A DNA stretch of 64,000 nt from Acetobacter garciniae (GTDB taxonomy: Bacteria > Pseudomonadota > Alphaproteobacteria > Acetobacterales > Acetobacteraceae): assembly GCF_017377735.1 (NCBI RefSeq), contig NZ_JAFVMH010000003.1, forward strand, positions 124,001 to 188,000. Reading direction: 5' to 3'. The notes beneath the pieces are model-generated. The model ran no database searches and was not told the origin of the DNA. It saw only the letters and a program-made list of their open reading frames with translations. The translations under genes were made by a program, and so were the position numbers. Positions within the stretch are counted from its first letter, which is position 1, and each line of letters opens with the position of its first letter. Positions 8,426 to 16,486 of this stretch are shown in pieces.

Positions 8426-9529
8426 ATGCTTGAAAACAGCGTTCTGGCGGAACCGGTCATTTACGTCAACGGCCGCTTCATGACCCAGCCGCTCAGCGGC
8501 GTGCAGCGTTTCGCCCTTGAAATCAGCCAGGCGCTGGCCCGCATAAGCCGGGCCGACGGCCAGCCCGCCCCCATCATGCTGACCCCCGCCGCCCCCTGCG
8601 AACAGGCCATGGCGGAGGACCAGCCCCGGCGTGCGGTCGGCCGCCGCAAGGGCCAGATGTGGGAACAGTTCGAACTGCCTCGCGCCGCGCGGCAGGGCGT
8701 GCTGCTGAACCTGGGCAATACCGGCCCGCTATGGGGTGGCCCCCGGATCGTGATTATCCATGATGCGGGGGTTTTCAGCCAGCCGGGTTCGTATTCGTGG
8801 AAATTCCGCCTGTGGTACAGGTTTTTGCATACGGTGCTGCGCTACACCCATGCGCGCCTGGTTACGGTTTCAAGGTTTTCGCGCATGGAACTGGCGAAAT
8901 ACCTGCGCATTCCCGCCGAACGGATCACGGTTATCAGCGAAGGGGCGGAACATATCGCAGGCGTTGCGGCCGATCCGGCCATTCTGGCCCGCTTTGGCCT
9001 GCATCCGCAGCGTTTCGTGCTGGCGGTGGGCAACCTTGCCCCGCACAAGAACCTGGCCCGGCTGGACGCGCTGGCCCGGGCCCTGGGGGCGCGCGGCATT
9101 CCCCTTGTCATCAGCGGCAGCGTGAATGCCGCCGTCTTCAACGCAAAGGCCGGGCAGGCTCTGCCCAACCCCGCCATTTACGTCGGGCGCGTGACCGATC
9201 GCGAACTGCGCGCGTTGTACGAGGCGGCGGCCTGTTTCGTGTTCCCCTCGCTTTACGAAGGCTTTGGCCTGCCCCCGCTGGAGGCCATGGCCTGCGGCTG
9301 CCCCGTTGTCGCGGCCGATATCGCCGTTCTGCACGAAATCTGCGGCACAGCGGCCCTTTATGCCGACCCGACCGACCCCGACGCCATAGCCAAGGCGGTG
9401 CTGGATGTGCTCGACACCCCATCCAGCGCGCGGGACATGCGTGCGGCGGGCAAGGTGCGGGCCGCGAGTTTCACCTGGGACCGGGCCGCGCGGTCCCTGC
9501 TGGATGTGGCAAGGAGCCTGACCCCATGA
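8426..9529 (+). CDS. GT4-family glycosyltransferase
   Basis: A 367-residue GT-B glycosyltransferase. It opens with IYVNGRFMTQPLSGVQRFA, a donor/acceptor-domain signature seen in many capsule and exopolysaccharide transferases. It then shows VVAVGNLAPHKNL-like (VLAVGNLAPHKNLARL) and the C-terminal SLYEGFGLPPLEAMACGCPV, which contains the E-x7-E nucleotide-sugar-binding motif. It should extend the lipid-linked oligosaccharide in the cytoplasm. The donor sugar is not determinable. Its stop overlaps the start of the following repeat protein by four bases (ATGA), so the two are probably translationally coupled. Confidence 0.88.
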   Translation: MLENSVLAEPVIYVNGRFMTQPLSGVQRFALEISQALARISRADGQPAPIMLTPAAPCEQAMAEDQPRRAVGRRKGQMWEQFELPRAARQGVLLNLGNTGPLWGGPRIVIIHDAGVFSQPGSYSWKFRLWYRFLHTVLRYTHARLVTVSRFSRMELAKYLRIPAERITVISEGAEHIAGVAADPAILARFGLHPQRFVLAVGNLAPHKNLARLDALARALGARGIPLVISGSVNAAVFNAKAGQALPNPAIYVGRVTDRELRALYEAAACFVFPSLYEGFGLPPLEAMACGCPVVAADIAVLHEICGTAALYADPTDPDAIAKAVLDVLDTPSSARDMRAAGKVRAASFTWDRAARSLLDVARSLTP

Positions 9530-10659
9530 CCCGCCTGCTCTGGACACGCTGGGCGCACGCCCACGAACCCGCTTTCTATCCGGTCCGACGCCTTGCCCCC
9601 TGGGGCATGCACGGTCGCGTGCCCTCGAACGCCCGCAGCCGTACATTCTGGCCCGCCGACCTGCGCCGGGGCACGGACACCGGTGGGCCGGCCAACGGAG
9701 CAGCAGCGTATGCGGATGGCGGCCCCAACGGGCATGCGGACGGGCATACGAACGGGCAGGCGGATCGGCATGCCGGGGCAGAGGAAGATGGCGGCACGGG
9801 CCGGTGCGCAGGCTGGTGCGCGGACCCTGGCATGAACGCCAACAGCTATGCCGGCAAGGAAGCCGATGGCGATGCCGATCCTGAAACCGACCGGCGCACC
9901 AACCGCGAAACCGACTGGGGCACGGAATGGGATAGCGACTGGAACGCCGATTGGCGGGCCCAATGGCAGGCCCAGTGGCATGGCCAATGGCGGGCCGAGC
10001 GGTGGGACGCCGAAAGCCGCACAGACTGGCGGACAGGGCGGGACCGGGCACGCAGGGACGGCTACCCGGACCGGGGCAGGATGCAGGACACCGATGGGGG
10101 TTCGGAATGCCGATGGGACGGACAATGGGACGGACAATGGGACGGGCATTCGGGCGGGCACGCGAACGGGCCGGCAGACTGGCCGGCAGACTGGCGGGCG
10201 GAATGGCGCGCGGATAATCAGGCCGACTGGCGCGGCCGCTGGCTGGCGGCCCGTCATCCCCCGTGGGGCAGGAACTTTCTCATGGCCTGTATCGGGCTGT
10301 GCCTTTGCCTGGGGTTGTGCCTGGCCCTGTGCCTGCTGCTGATGGTCCCCCCCGCCCATGCGGATGATGATCCCGACAATCCACCCCGTTCGGTGTGGTG
10401 CAGCATAGGGGATGCAGGTAGCCAGAGGCTGTTCATCAGCACGCCTTCGCGCCTGCCACGCACATCGCGCATGGCGGTCTATACCTATGGCGGCCGCTTT
10501 GCCCGCACGGTCAACATGCGCTTTGGCATGCATGTCGGCATAGAAGGCAGTTACTGCCACGCATACGCCACGCCACGCCGCGCCGCCATGGCGCATGCCG
10601 CCCTGATCGCGCGCATGGCGGACCAGAATTTCAAGATCGTCTCGGTCGGTATTTTCTGA
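9526..10659 (+). CDS. Trp/Asp-rich tetrapeptide-repeat membrane protein of unknown function
   Basis: No family is recognised. The 377 residues fall into three parts. Residues about 60-250 are low complexity with a four-residue period: first Gly/Asn/His/Asp units (NGHADGHTNGQADRHAG), then Trp units such as WNADWRAQWQAQWHGQW and WDGQWDGQWDG. Residues 253-278 form a Cys/Leu-rich hydrophobic segment ending PPAHA-DD, which reads as a membrane anchor or internal signal sequence. The last 100 residues form a compact domain with two cysteines (WCSIG and SYCHAY). The start overlaps the upstream stop by four bases, and codon third positions in this frame are GC-rich, both favouring the long form. An ATG at 10282 with AGGAA in front could instead start a 125-residue secreted protein. 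A cluster-specific export or scaffold role is only inferred. Confidence 0.65.
   Translation: MTRLLWTRWAHAHEPAFYPVRRLAPWGMHGRVPSNARSRTFWPADLRRGTDTGGPANGAAAYADGGPNGHADGHTNGQADRHAGAEEDGGTGRCAGWCADPGMNANSYAGKEADGDADPETDRRTNRETDWGTEWDSDWNADWRAQWQAQWHGQWRAERWDAESRTDWRTGRDRARRDGYPDRGRMQDTDGGSECRWDGQWDGQWDGHSGGHANGPADWPADWRAEWRADNQADWRGRWLAARHPPWGRNFLMACIGLCLCLGLCLALCLLLMVPPAHADDDPDNPPRSVWCSIGDAGSQRLFISTPSRLPRTSRMAVYTYGGRFARTVNMRFGMHVGIEGSYCHAYATPRRAAMAHAALIARMADQNFKIVSVGIF
9727..10245 (+). repeat. 12-base periodic tract inside the repeat-protein gene
   Basis: The DNA carries an irregular 12-base periodicity that encodes the tetrapeptide units. Examples are GACGGACAATGG repeated near 10117-10140, GGCAGACTGGCC near 10170-10190, and the GGCCCAATGGCA-type units near 9957-9990. 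Because the period is a multiple of three, frames on both strands stay open and also give four-residue periodic peptides. This explains the long spurious antisense frames here. Confidence 0.7.
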
Positions 10660-10679
10660 CCTTCGGCAGGGAGCCATTC

Positions 10680-12716
10680 ATGTTGGAGCAGTATTCCGCC
10701 CCTTTGCGTGTTTTTGTGCAACTCAGCTATGGATACGGTGCCACGAACTGGCACGCCCGATGGGCCAGGGGCGAAATACCCGGCATTAACGAACCCTATG
10801 CCTATGGATATTACCGCGCCGCCGGGCCCGATACGGTTATCGTACAATCCGAAGACCAGCCCGAAAATTTTTTCTCCCGCATGCTGCGCTATGGCGTACG
10901 GCTGGTGGTGGGCTTCGATTTCGTGCAGGCCTGGCGCAACCGCGATGGCATTCTTTCGGCCGATGTGGTCTGGACCCATACCGAAGCCCAGGCCCTGGCC
11001 GTGCTTGCCCTCTACCGCCTGACACCCTGGGCGGCCCACCCGCCCCTGATCGCGCAAAGCGTGTGGCTGATGGATCGCTGGCCGCATGAACCCGTATGGC
11101 GGCGCCTGCTCATGCAGCACCTGCTGTCGGGGGCGGACCTGCTGACCTTTCTCTCGCCCGAAAACCTTAAGCAGGCGCGCAGTGTTTTCCCGGGCAAAAG
11201 GCTGGAATGGGTGGCCTTCGGTATCTGTGCCGATACCATGCCCCCGCGCATACGGGCCGAAAAACCCGCGGGCAGTCCCATACAGGTGCTGTCCGTGGGC
11301 AATGACCGGCACCGCGACTGGACAACCCTGATCGCCGCAACCGCCAACCTGCCCGACGGGGCCACCTGCGCGCTGACCGTCGCCACCGCACGGCCCATCC
11401 CCACCCCGGCGCATGTCACCCGCGTTGCCGTCACCCATAACGACGACCTGTTCGCCCTGTACGACCGGGCCGATCTGGTGGTGGTGCCGCTGGGTGAGAA
11501 CCTGCATGCTTCGGGCATTACCGTGATAGAGGAGGCAACGGTGCGCGGGCTGCCGGTCATTGCCACCGATACCGGCGGGCTGCGTCATTACTTTGACGAT
11601 GACTGCGTGATGTATGTGCCCGTGGGCGATGTGGCCGCCCTGGGCAGCGCTATCGTGACCCTGGCGCGCGATCCCGACTTGTGTGCGGCCATGGTGGAGC
11701 GCGCGCGGGCCCGCATGCGCACGGAACTGAATTCCCAGGCCTATGCGCTGCGCCATCTTGCCCTGTCGCATGAACTGCTGGCCCAGCAGGCGCAGGGGCT
11801 GGTGGTGGATAGCGGCACGGTCACGCAACGCGCGCGCGCCATGAAGATCACGGTGGGCATTGCCACAAGCGGTCGCCCCGCCATCCTGCGCGAGACGGTG
11901 GCCGAACTGCAACGCCAGACCCACCCGCCCACCCGGATCATTGTCTGCGCGCCCACGCCCCAGGATGTAGCGGACCTGCCCCCAGCCCCCAACCTGACCA
12001 TCGTGCAGGGGGCGCGGGGGCTGGCCCACCAGCGCAATGTCATTCTCGACCAGGCAGGGGATGCGGATCTTGTCGTGTTTTTCGATGACGATTTCATTCC
12101 CGACCGGGCCTACCTTGCCCAGTGCGCCAACGCGTTCGCGGGCAATCCCGATATCGTGGTGGCCACCGGCCGCGTTCTGGCGGACGGGGCCAAGGGGCCG
12201 GGGCTGAGCGTGGAAGACGCACGCGCCCTGCTGGCCGACCCGGCCACGAACCCGGTGGCGGGCCTGCCCATGGTGCAGCCGACCTGGAGCGCTTATGGCT
12301 GCAACATGGCTTATCGCCTGTCCACAATCCGTGACGCGGGCCTGCGTTTTGACGAACGCCTGCCCCTTTACGGCTGGTACGAGGATATCGATTTTTCCCG
12401 ACGGGCGGGGGCTTTAGGGCTTATCGCCTGTGTCAACGGGGCCAAGGGCGTGCATCTGGGCAGCAAGCTGGGGCGCACGCCGGGGCGAAAGCTGGGGTAT
12501 TCGCAGGTCGCCAATCCGCTCTATCTGGCGCGCAAGGGGTCTTACCCGCTCGATCATGCGCTGCGCAGCATTGCGCGCAATATCGCCATGAACACGCTGC
12601 GCAGCCTGTGGTCCGAACCCTATATCGACCGGCGCGGGCGGGTGGTGGGCAACTGGCTTGGCCTGCGCGATGCGGTGCTGGGCCGTATCGCGCCTGAAAA
12701 CATCCTGAGCATGTAG
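10680..12716 (+). CDS. Two-domain glycosyltransferase, GT-B domain fused to GT2
   Basis: A 678-residue fusion. Residues 1-380 look like a GT-B (GT4-like) transferase: a C-terminal half with VLSVGNDRHRDWTTLIAA, YDRADLVVVPLGENLHASGITVIEEATVRGLPVIAT, and the acidic E-x7-E-like pattern. From residue 388 (MKITVGIATSGRPAILRETV) a GT2 domain begins, with LAHQRNVIL, the acidic triad FFDDDFIPD, and the GWYEDIDFSRRAG acceptor/catalytic segment. It could add two successive sugars of the repeat unit. GGGAG lies six bases before the start. It ends the right arm: the next gene, ku, starts four bases after its stop but has an unrelated role. Confidence 0.83.
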   Translation: MLEQYSAPLRVFVQLSYGYGATNWHARWARGEIPGINEPYAYGYYRAAGPDTVIVQSEDQPENFFSRMLRYGVRLVVGFDFVQAWRNRDGILSADVVWTHTEAQALAVLALYRLTPWAAHPPLIAQSVWLMDRWPHEPVWRRLLMQHLLSGADLLTFLSPENLKQARSVFPGKRLEWVAFGICADTMPPRIRAEKPAGSPIQVLSVGNDRHRDWTTLIAATANLPDGATCALTVATARPIPTPAHVTRVAVTHNDDLFALYDRADLVVVPLGENLHASGITVIEEATVRGLPVIATDTGGLRHYFDDDCVMYVPVGDVAALGSAIVTLARDPDLCAAMVERARARMRTELNSQAYALRHLALSHELLAQQAQGLVVDSGTVTQRARAMKITVGIATSGRPAILRETVAELQRQTHPPTRIIVCAPTPQDVADLPPAPNLTIVQGARGLAHQRNVILDQAGDADLVVFFDDDFIPDRAYLAQCANAFAGNPDIVVATGRVLADGAKGPGLSVEDARALLADPATNPVAGLPMVQPTWSAYGCNMAYRLSTIRDAGLRFDERLPLYGWYEDIDFSRRAGALGLIACVNGAKGVHLGSKLGRTPGRKLGYSQVANPLYLARKGSYPLDHALRSIARNIAMNTLRSLWSEPYIDRRGRVVGNWLGLRDAVLGRIAPENILSM

Positions 12717-12719
12717 GCC

Positions 12720-13718
12720 ATGGCCCCCAAACCGTTCTGGAGCGGGCATCTCAAGCTCTCCCTCGTGACCTGTGCCGTGTCCATGACACCGGCCACCACG
12801 CAGAATGCGCGCATCGGTTTTCATACGATCAACCGCAAGACAGGCCACCGTGTGGTGTCCAGCTATATCGACGCGCAAACCCATGCGGCGGTCGCGGATG
12901 ACGCGCTGATAAAGGGGTACGAGCGCGCGAACGGCCAGCCCGTCATGCTTGAAGATGCGGAGCTTGAAGCCGTAGCCCTTGAAAGCACGCATGTGATCGA
13001 GATCGAAAAATTCGTGGCCAGCAATGATATCGGCTGGATCTGGTACGACACGCCCCATTACCTCATGCCTGATGACGCAATCGGGGCCGAAGCCTTCGCG
13101 GTCATTCGCGAGGCCATGCACAGGACCGGCACGGTGGGGATTGCAAGGCTGGTGCTTTACCGGCGCGAACATGCGGTGCTGCTCAAACCGCGCGAGAACG
13201 GCATTGTCGTATGGACCCTGCGCTACGGCGAGGATATCCGCCCGCCCCGGAACTATGTGCCACCTGACAATAATACCGACCCCGACACGCGCGACGCCCG
13301 GAGGTTGAAAACCCTGATCAGGCAGGAGCTTCAGCCCTGGAACCGCGCCATGGTCGAAGACCCCGTCCAGGAACGCCTGAAGGAAATGATTGCTGCGGAG
13401 GAAAAGAAGGGGAAAGGCCGGAAAAAAGGAAAAACCAGGGGGCCGGAAGGGGAGCCGCCCGAAGACAGGCCCAGGGATCGCCCCGAGGATCAGGCCAGGG
13501 GAGAGCCAAGAGCGCAGTCCGGCACCAAGGCTCGTGCGAAAGCAGGCACGAAGGTCAATGCGAAGGCTAACGTGAAGGCAAGTGCGACGGTCAGCACAAA
13601 AGCCCGGACGGGGGGAAAGAACAGGCCCGCGACACAGGCGGGTGGTCCGGCTGTCGTTCCCATTACAACGGCACTGCGCGCCCGGCTCAAGGCGGCGCGC
13701 AAGGAGCGGGGGGATTAA
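12720..13718 (+). CDS. ku: Ku protein of bacterial non-homologous end joining, copy 1
   Basis: The 332-residue protein begins MAPKPFWSGHLKLSLVTCAV, the Ku-bridge-fold opening of bacterial Ku. It contains GHRVVSSYIDAQT, IKGYERANGQPVMLEDAEL, FVASNDIGWIWYDTPHYLMPD and LRYGEDIRPP. Ku homodimers thread onto broken DNA ends and recruit LigD. Beyond residue 215 is a long Lys/Ala/Arg-rich disordered tail (KARAKAGTKVNAKANVKASA), typical of Ku proteins whose tail binds DNA. It follows the exopolysaccharide arm without a gap but is convergent with ligD, 143 bases away. Confidence 0.95.
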   Translation: MAPKPFWSGHLKLSLVTCAVSMTPATTQNARIGFHTINRKTGHRVVSSYIDAQTHAAVADDALIKGYERANGQPVMLEDAELEAVALESTHVIEIEKFVASNDIGWIWYDTPHYLMPDDAIGAEAFAVIREAMHRTGTVGIARLVLYRREHAVLLKPRENGIVVWTLRYGEDIRPPRNYVPPDNNTDPDTRDARRLKTLIRQELQPWNRAMVEDPVQERLKEMIAAEEKKGKGRKKGKTRGPEGEPPEDRPRDRPEDQARGEPRAQSGTKARAKAGTKVNAKANVKASATVSTKARTGGKNRPATQAGGPAVVPITTALRARLKAARKERGD

Positions 13719-13749
13719 CAGACTGCTCAAGAAAACACCCAGTCAACAG

Positions 13750-13812
13750 ATAAAAGTTTTTGGTGAAGCTTTTTTCAAAAAACTTCAGGGACTGTCACTT
13801 TTTTGAAAAAAG
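13750..13812 (+). repeat. Dispersed AT-rich palindromic repeat, locus 1
   Basis: Core ATAAAAGTTTTTGGTGAAGC followed by TTTTTTCAAAAAACTTCA, then a second small palindrome CTTTTTTGAAAAAAG at 13798-13812. The hairpin lies between the convergent ku and ligD genes, so it could act as a bidirectional terminator. It matches the elements near 30047, 31341, 44786, 50310 and 59958. Confidence 0.8.
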
Positions 13813-13861
13813 CGATGCCCGAAAACGTTTATACGTTGCTGGTTGTCTCGAAAGCCGCCTC

Positions 13862-16483
13862 TTAAGAATCATCTGCGGCGGCAGGGGCTGCAAGCACGCG
13901 GCGGGCGGTGTTGAAATCCGCCCAGGGATCGGCAGCTGAGGTCATGCGGGCAGGAGCGTTGCGCAATGTGAATTCGGCCGGGCCGGTCAGGGTTTTCAGT
14001 TCATCCCAGTCCAGCGGCATGGAAACAGGGGCACCCGGGCGCGCACGGGTCGAATAGGGGGCGACGGATGTCGCACCGCGCTGGTTGCGTAGATAATCCA
14101 GCAAAATCCTGCCCTGTCGCTTGGCCTTGCTGATCGTGGCTACATAGAGCGCGGGCGTGTCGGCTGCCATGCCCTGGGCCAGGGTCTTGCAAAAAGCCTT
14201 GGTGGCGTCCCACCCCGCATGGGGTTTGAGCGGGGCCACCACATGCAGCCCCTTGCCGCCGGAGGTTTTGACAAAAGCGTGCAGCCCTGCCGCTTCAAGC
14301 CGTTCGCGCACCTCCTGTGCTGCCGCCAGAACCTGCGCCCAGGCCACGCCCTCCCCCGGGTCCAGATCCATGACCAGTTCATCGGGTTTTTCCAGATCCG
14401 CGCAGGGGGCTTCCCACGGGTGGATTTCCAGTGCCGCGGACTGCACAAGGCCCAGAAGCCCGTCAAGATCGTGAACGCCGATCAGTTTTTTATCTTCCTT
14501 CTCCATCGGGTCCTGAATGGACAGGATATGCGCGTTCATGCCTTTCCAGGTATTTTTCTGGAAAAAGCGCGGTCCTGACAGGCCATCGGGGCAACGCAGG
14601 ATGGCCAGTGGCCTGTCCACGATAAAGGGCCCCATACGGGACCAGGCCGCCATGTAATAGGCGGCAAGATCCTTTTTTGTAATTCCGGCATCCGGCCAGT
14701 AGACCCGATCGGGATGGGTGAATGCGATATCGGGCGGCGCAGGGCCGCGCCTGTTTTTCGGGGTGGGATCGGCCTGGGTCTCTTGCACGGTTTTCACAGC
14801 GTTCTCCACCATGGCGGGCTGGGGTGTTTCGCGTATGATCTCGGCCGCGGGCTTGTCGTCGCGCAGGCCGCGATAGGAAGCATGGCGCAGGCGACCATCC
14901 GCCGTCCAGGCCCGAAATTCCACTTCTGCCACGCATTGGGGGCGGGTGTAGCGGACATTGCGTGCCTCCTGCGTGGAAAGGCGTGTGGCAAAAGGGCTTT
15001 TGTCGATCCTGATCGCATCCAGCATGGTGAACAATGTGCTGGCAACCGCCATGGTAAAGCCGGTGCCCACCCGCCCGACATAGCGCAGCCCGCCGCTTTT
15101 GTCGTACACGCCCAGAACCAGCGCGCCCACGCTTTTGCGCCCGGTGGTGGAGGGCACATAGCCCCCGATCACGAATTCCTGCCGGGCCGAACATTTGGAT
15201 TTAAGCCAGCTTCGCCCCCGCCCGGACTGATACGGGGCCTGAACCTGTTTGGACACGACCCCTTCCAGCCCCAGATCGCAGGCATGGCGCAGGACCAGAG
15301 CGCCGTCATCCTCAAAGCTCTCGCTCAGCCGCAGGATGGCGCTGGCCTGGGGCAGAATGGCGCGTAGCGCCTGCCTGCGTGCCTTCAGGGGCGCGTTGCG
15401 CAGATACTGCCCGTTCACAAACAGCAGGTCGAACGCATAGAACACGAAACGATCCGTCCGTCCTTCGCTCAGATCGGCTTGCAGGGCAGAAAAACTGCTG
15501 ATCCCCTCATGGGGTTCCACGACCAGTTCCCCATCGATCAGGGCATTTTTCACCGCCAACCCTGCCAGTGCGTCGTGCAGGGCGGGGCCGAATTTGGCAG
15601 TCCAGTCCAGGCCGTTGCGGGTCAGCAGGGTGAGCGAGCCATTTTCTATGCGGGCTTGCAGGCGATAGCCGTCAAACTTGATTTCATGCTCCCAGCCTTT
15701 GCCCACAGGCGGATGGGCGACAAGTGTTGCCAGCGCGGGCGGCACGAAGGCGGGCAGGGCATCGGGTGCCGCGCCCTGTCCTGTGGCCTGTGCCGTGGCC
15801 GGGGCAAGGGGAGGTGCAGCCGGATCTGCCGAAGGGGCGGGGTCTGAAGCGGGGTCGGGGGGAGTGCGCGCCCGCCGACCTGCGGGGGTGGGGCTATCGG
15901 GCGTATCGGCCTTCTTTTCCGTTTTCTCCTCGGCTTTTCCACGGGTTTTTCCGCCGGCTTTCCCACCGGCCTTGCTGCTGGCCCTGTGGGCGGCTGTGTC
16001 GTCGGCCTTGATCAGCAGCCAGTTATCGTGCCTGTCATCCGGCTTGCCCTTCATGCGCACCAGATTCCAGTGGCCGTGCAGTTTTTCGCCGTGCAGTTCG
16101 AAGTCCAGATGGCCCTTGGCCAGTCCTTCATGCGCGTCATGCAGGGGGGTCCAGGTGCCGTGGTCCCATATTTCCACCGTGCCTGCGCCGTACTGGCCTT
16201 GGGGGATCGTGCCTTCGAACGTGCCGTAATCCAGCGGGTGGTCTTCCACCTGTACCGCCAGGCGTTTTTCCCCCACGATCGGGCTGGGGCCCTTGGGCAC
16301 GGCCCAGCTTTTGAGAACGCCATCCAGTTCCAGGCGAAAATCGTAATGCAGGTGGCGGGCTGCATGTTTTTGCACGACAAAGGCAAGCGTGCCGCCTTTG
16401 GCCGCCCCCGCTGGCGCGCCTTCGCCCGAAGGCTCGGTCGTGGTCCTGAAATCGCGCTTCCTGCGATAGGTTTCCAGCGCCAT
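13862..16483 (-). CDS. ligD: Multifunctional NHEJ DNA ligase D
   Basis: An 873-residue ATP-dependent ligase with all three LigD activities. The 3'-phosphoesterase domain (about 30-160) carries QKHAARHLHYDFRLELDG and GTFEGTIPQGQYGAGTVEIW. A Lys/Ala/Pro-rich linker spans 165-245. The ligase domain has the nucleotidyl-transfer motif EIKFDGYR with Lys269 as the expected nucleophile, IDGELVV, and WLKSKC. The C-terminal primase/polymerase domain (from about 575) has MDLDPGEG with the metal-binding aspartates and VKTSGGKGLHVVAPL. Order PE-LIG-POL is that of many proteobacterial enzymes (as in Agrobacterium-type LigD) and differs from the POL-first mycobacterial form. It starts three bases after the stop of the second ku and is therefore co-transcribed with it. 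Confidence 0.97.
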   Translation of the reverse strand: MALETYRRKRDFRTTTEPSGEGAPAGAAKGGTLAFVVQKHAARHLHYDFRLELDGVLKSWAVPKGPSPIVGEKRLAVQVEDHPLDYGTFEGTIPQGQYGAGTVEIWDHGTWTPLHDAHEGLAKGHLDFELHGEKLHGHWNLVRMKGKPDDRHDNWLLIKADDTAAHRASSKAGGKAGGKTRGKAEEKTEKKADTPDSPTPAGRRARTPPDPASDPAPSADPAAPPLAPATAQATGQGAAPDALPAFVPPALATLVAHPPVGKGWEHEIKFDGYRLQARIENGSLTLLTRNGLDWTAKFGPALHDALAGLAVKNALIDGELVVEPHEGISSFSALQADLSEGRTDRFVFYAFDLLFVNGQYLRNAPLKARRQALRAILPQASAILRLSESFEDDGALVLRHACDLGLEGVVSKQVQAPYQSGRGRSWLKSKCSARQEFVIGGYVPSTTGRKSVGALVLGVYDKSGGLRYVGRVGTGFTMAVASTLFTMLDAIRIDKSPFATRLSTQEARNVRYTRPQCVAEVEFRAWTADGRLRHASYRGLRDDKPAAEIIRETPQPAMVENAVKTVQETQADPTPKNRRGPAPPDIAFTHPDRVYWPDAGITKKDLAAYYMAAWSRMGPFIVDRPLAILRCPDGLSGPRFFQKNTWKGMNAHILSIQDPMEKEDKKLIGVHDLDGLLGLVQSAALEIHPWEAPCADLEKPDELVMDLDPGEGVAWAQVLAAAQEVRERLEAAGLHAFVKTSGGKGLHVVAPLKPHAGWDATKAFCKTLAQGMAADTPALYVATISKAKRQGRILLDYLRNQRGATSVAPYSTRARPGAPVSMPLDWDELKTLTGPAEFTLRNAPARMTSAADPWADFNTARRVLAAPAAADDS

Positions 16484-16486
16484 GAC

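Noticed and set aside
9358..10677. 439-codon open frame on the minus strand across the repeat-protein gene
   Set aside because: It is a by-product of the 12-base periodicity and high GC; it has no ribosome site and crosses into the upstream glycosyltransferase gene.
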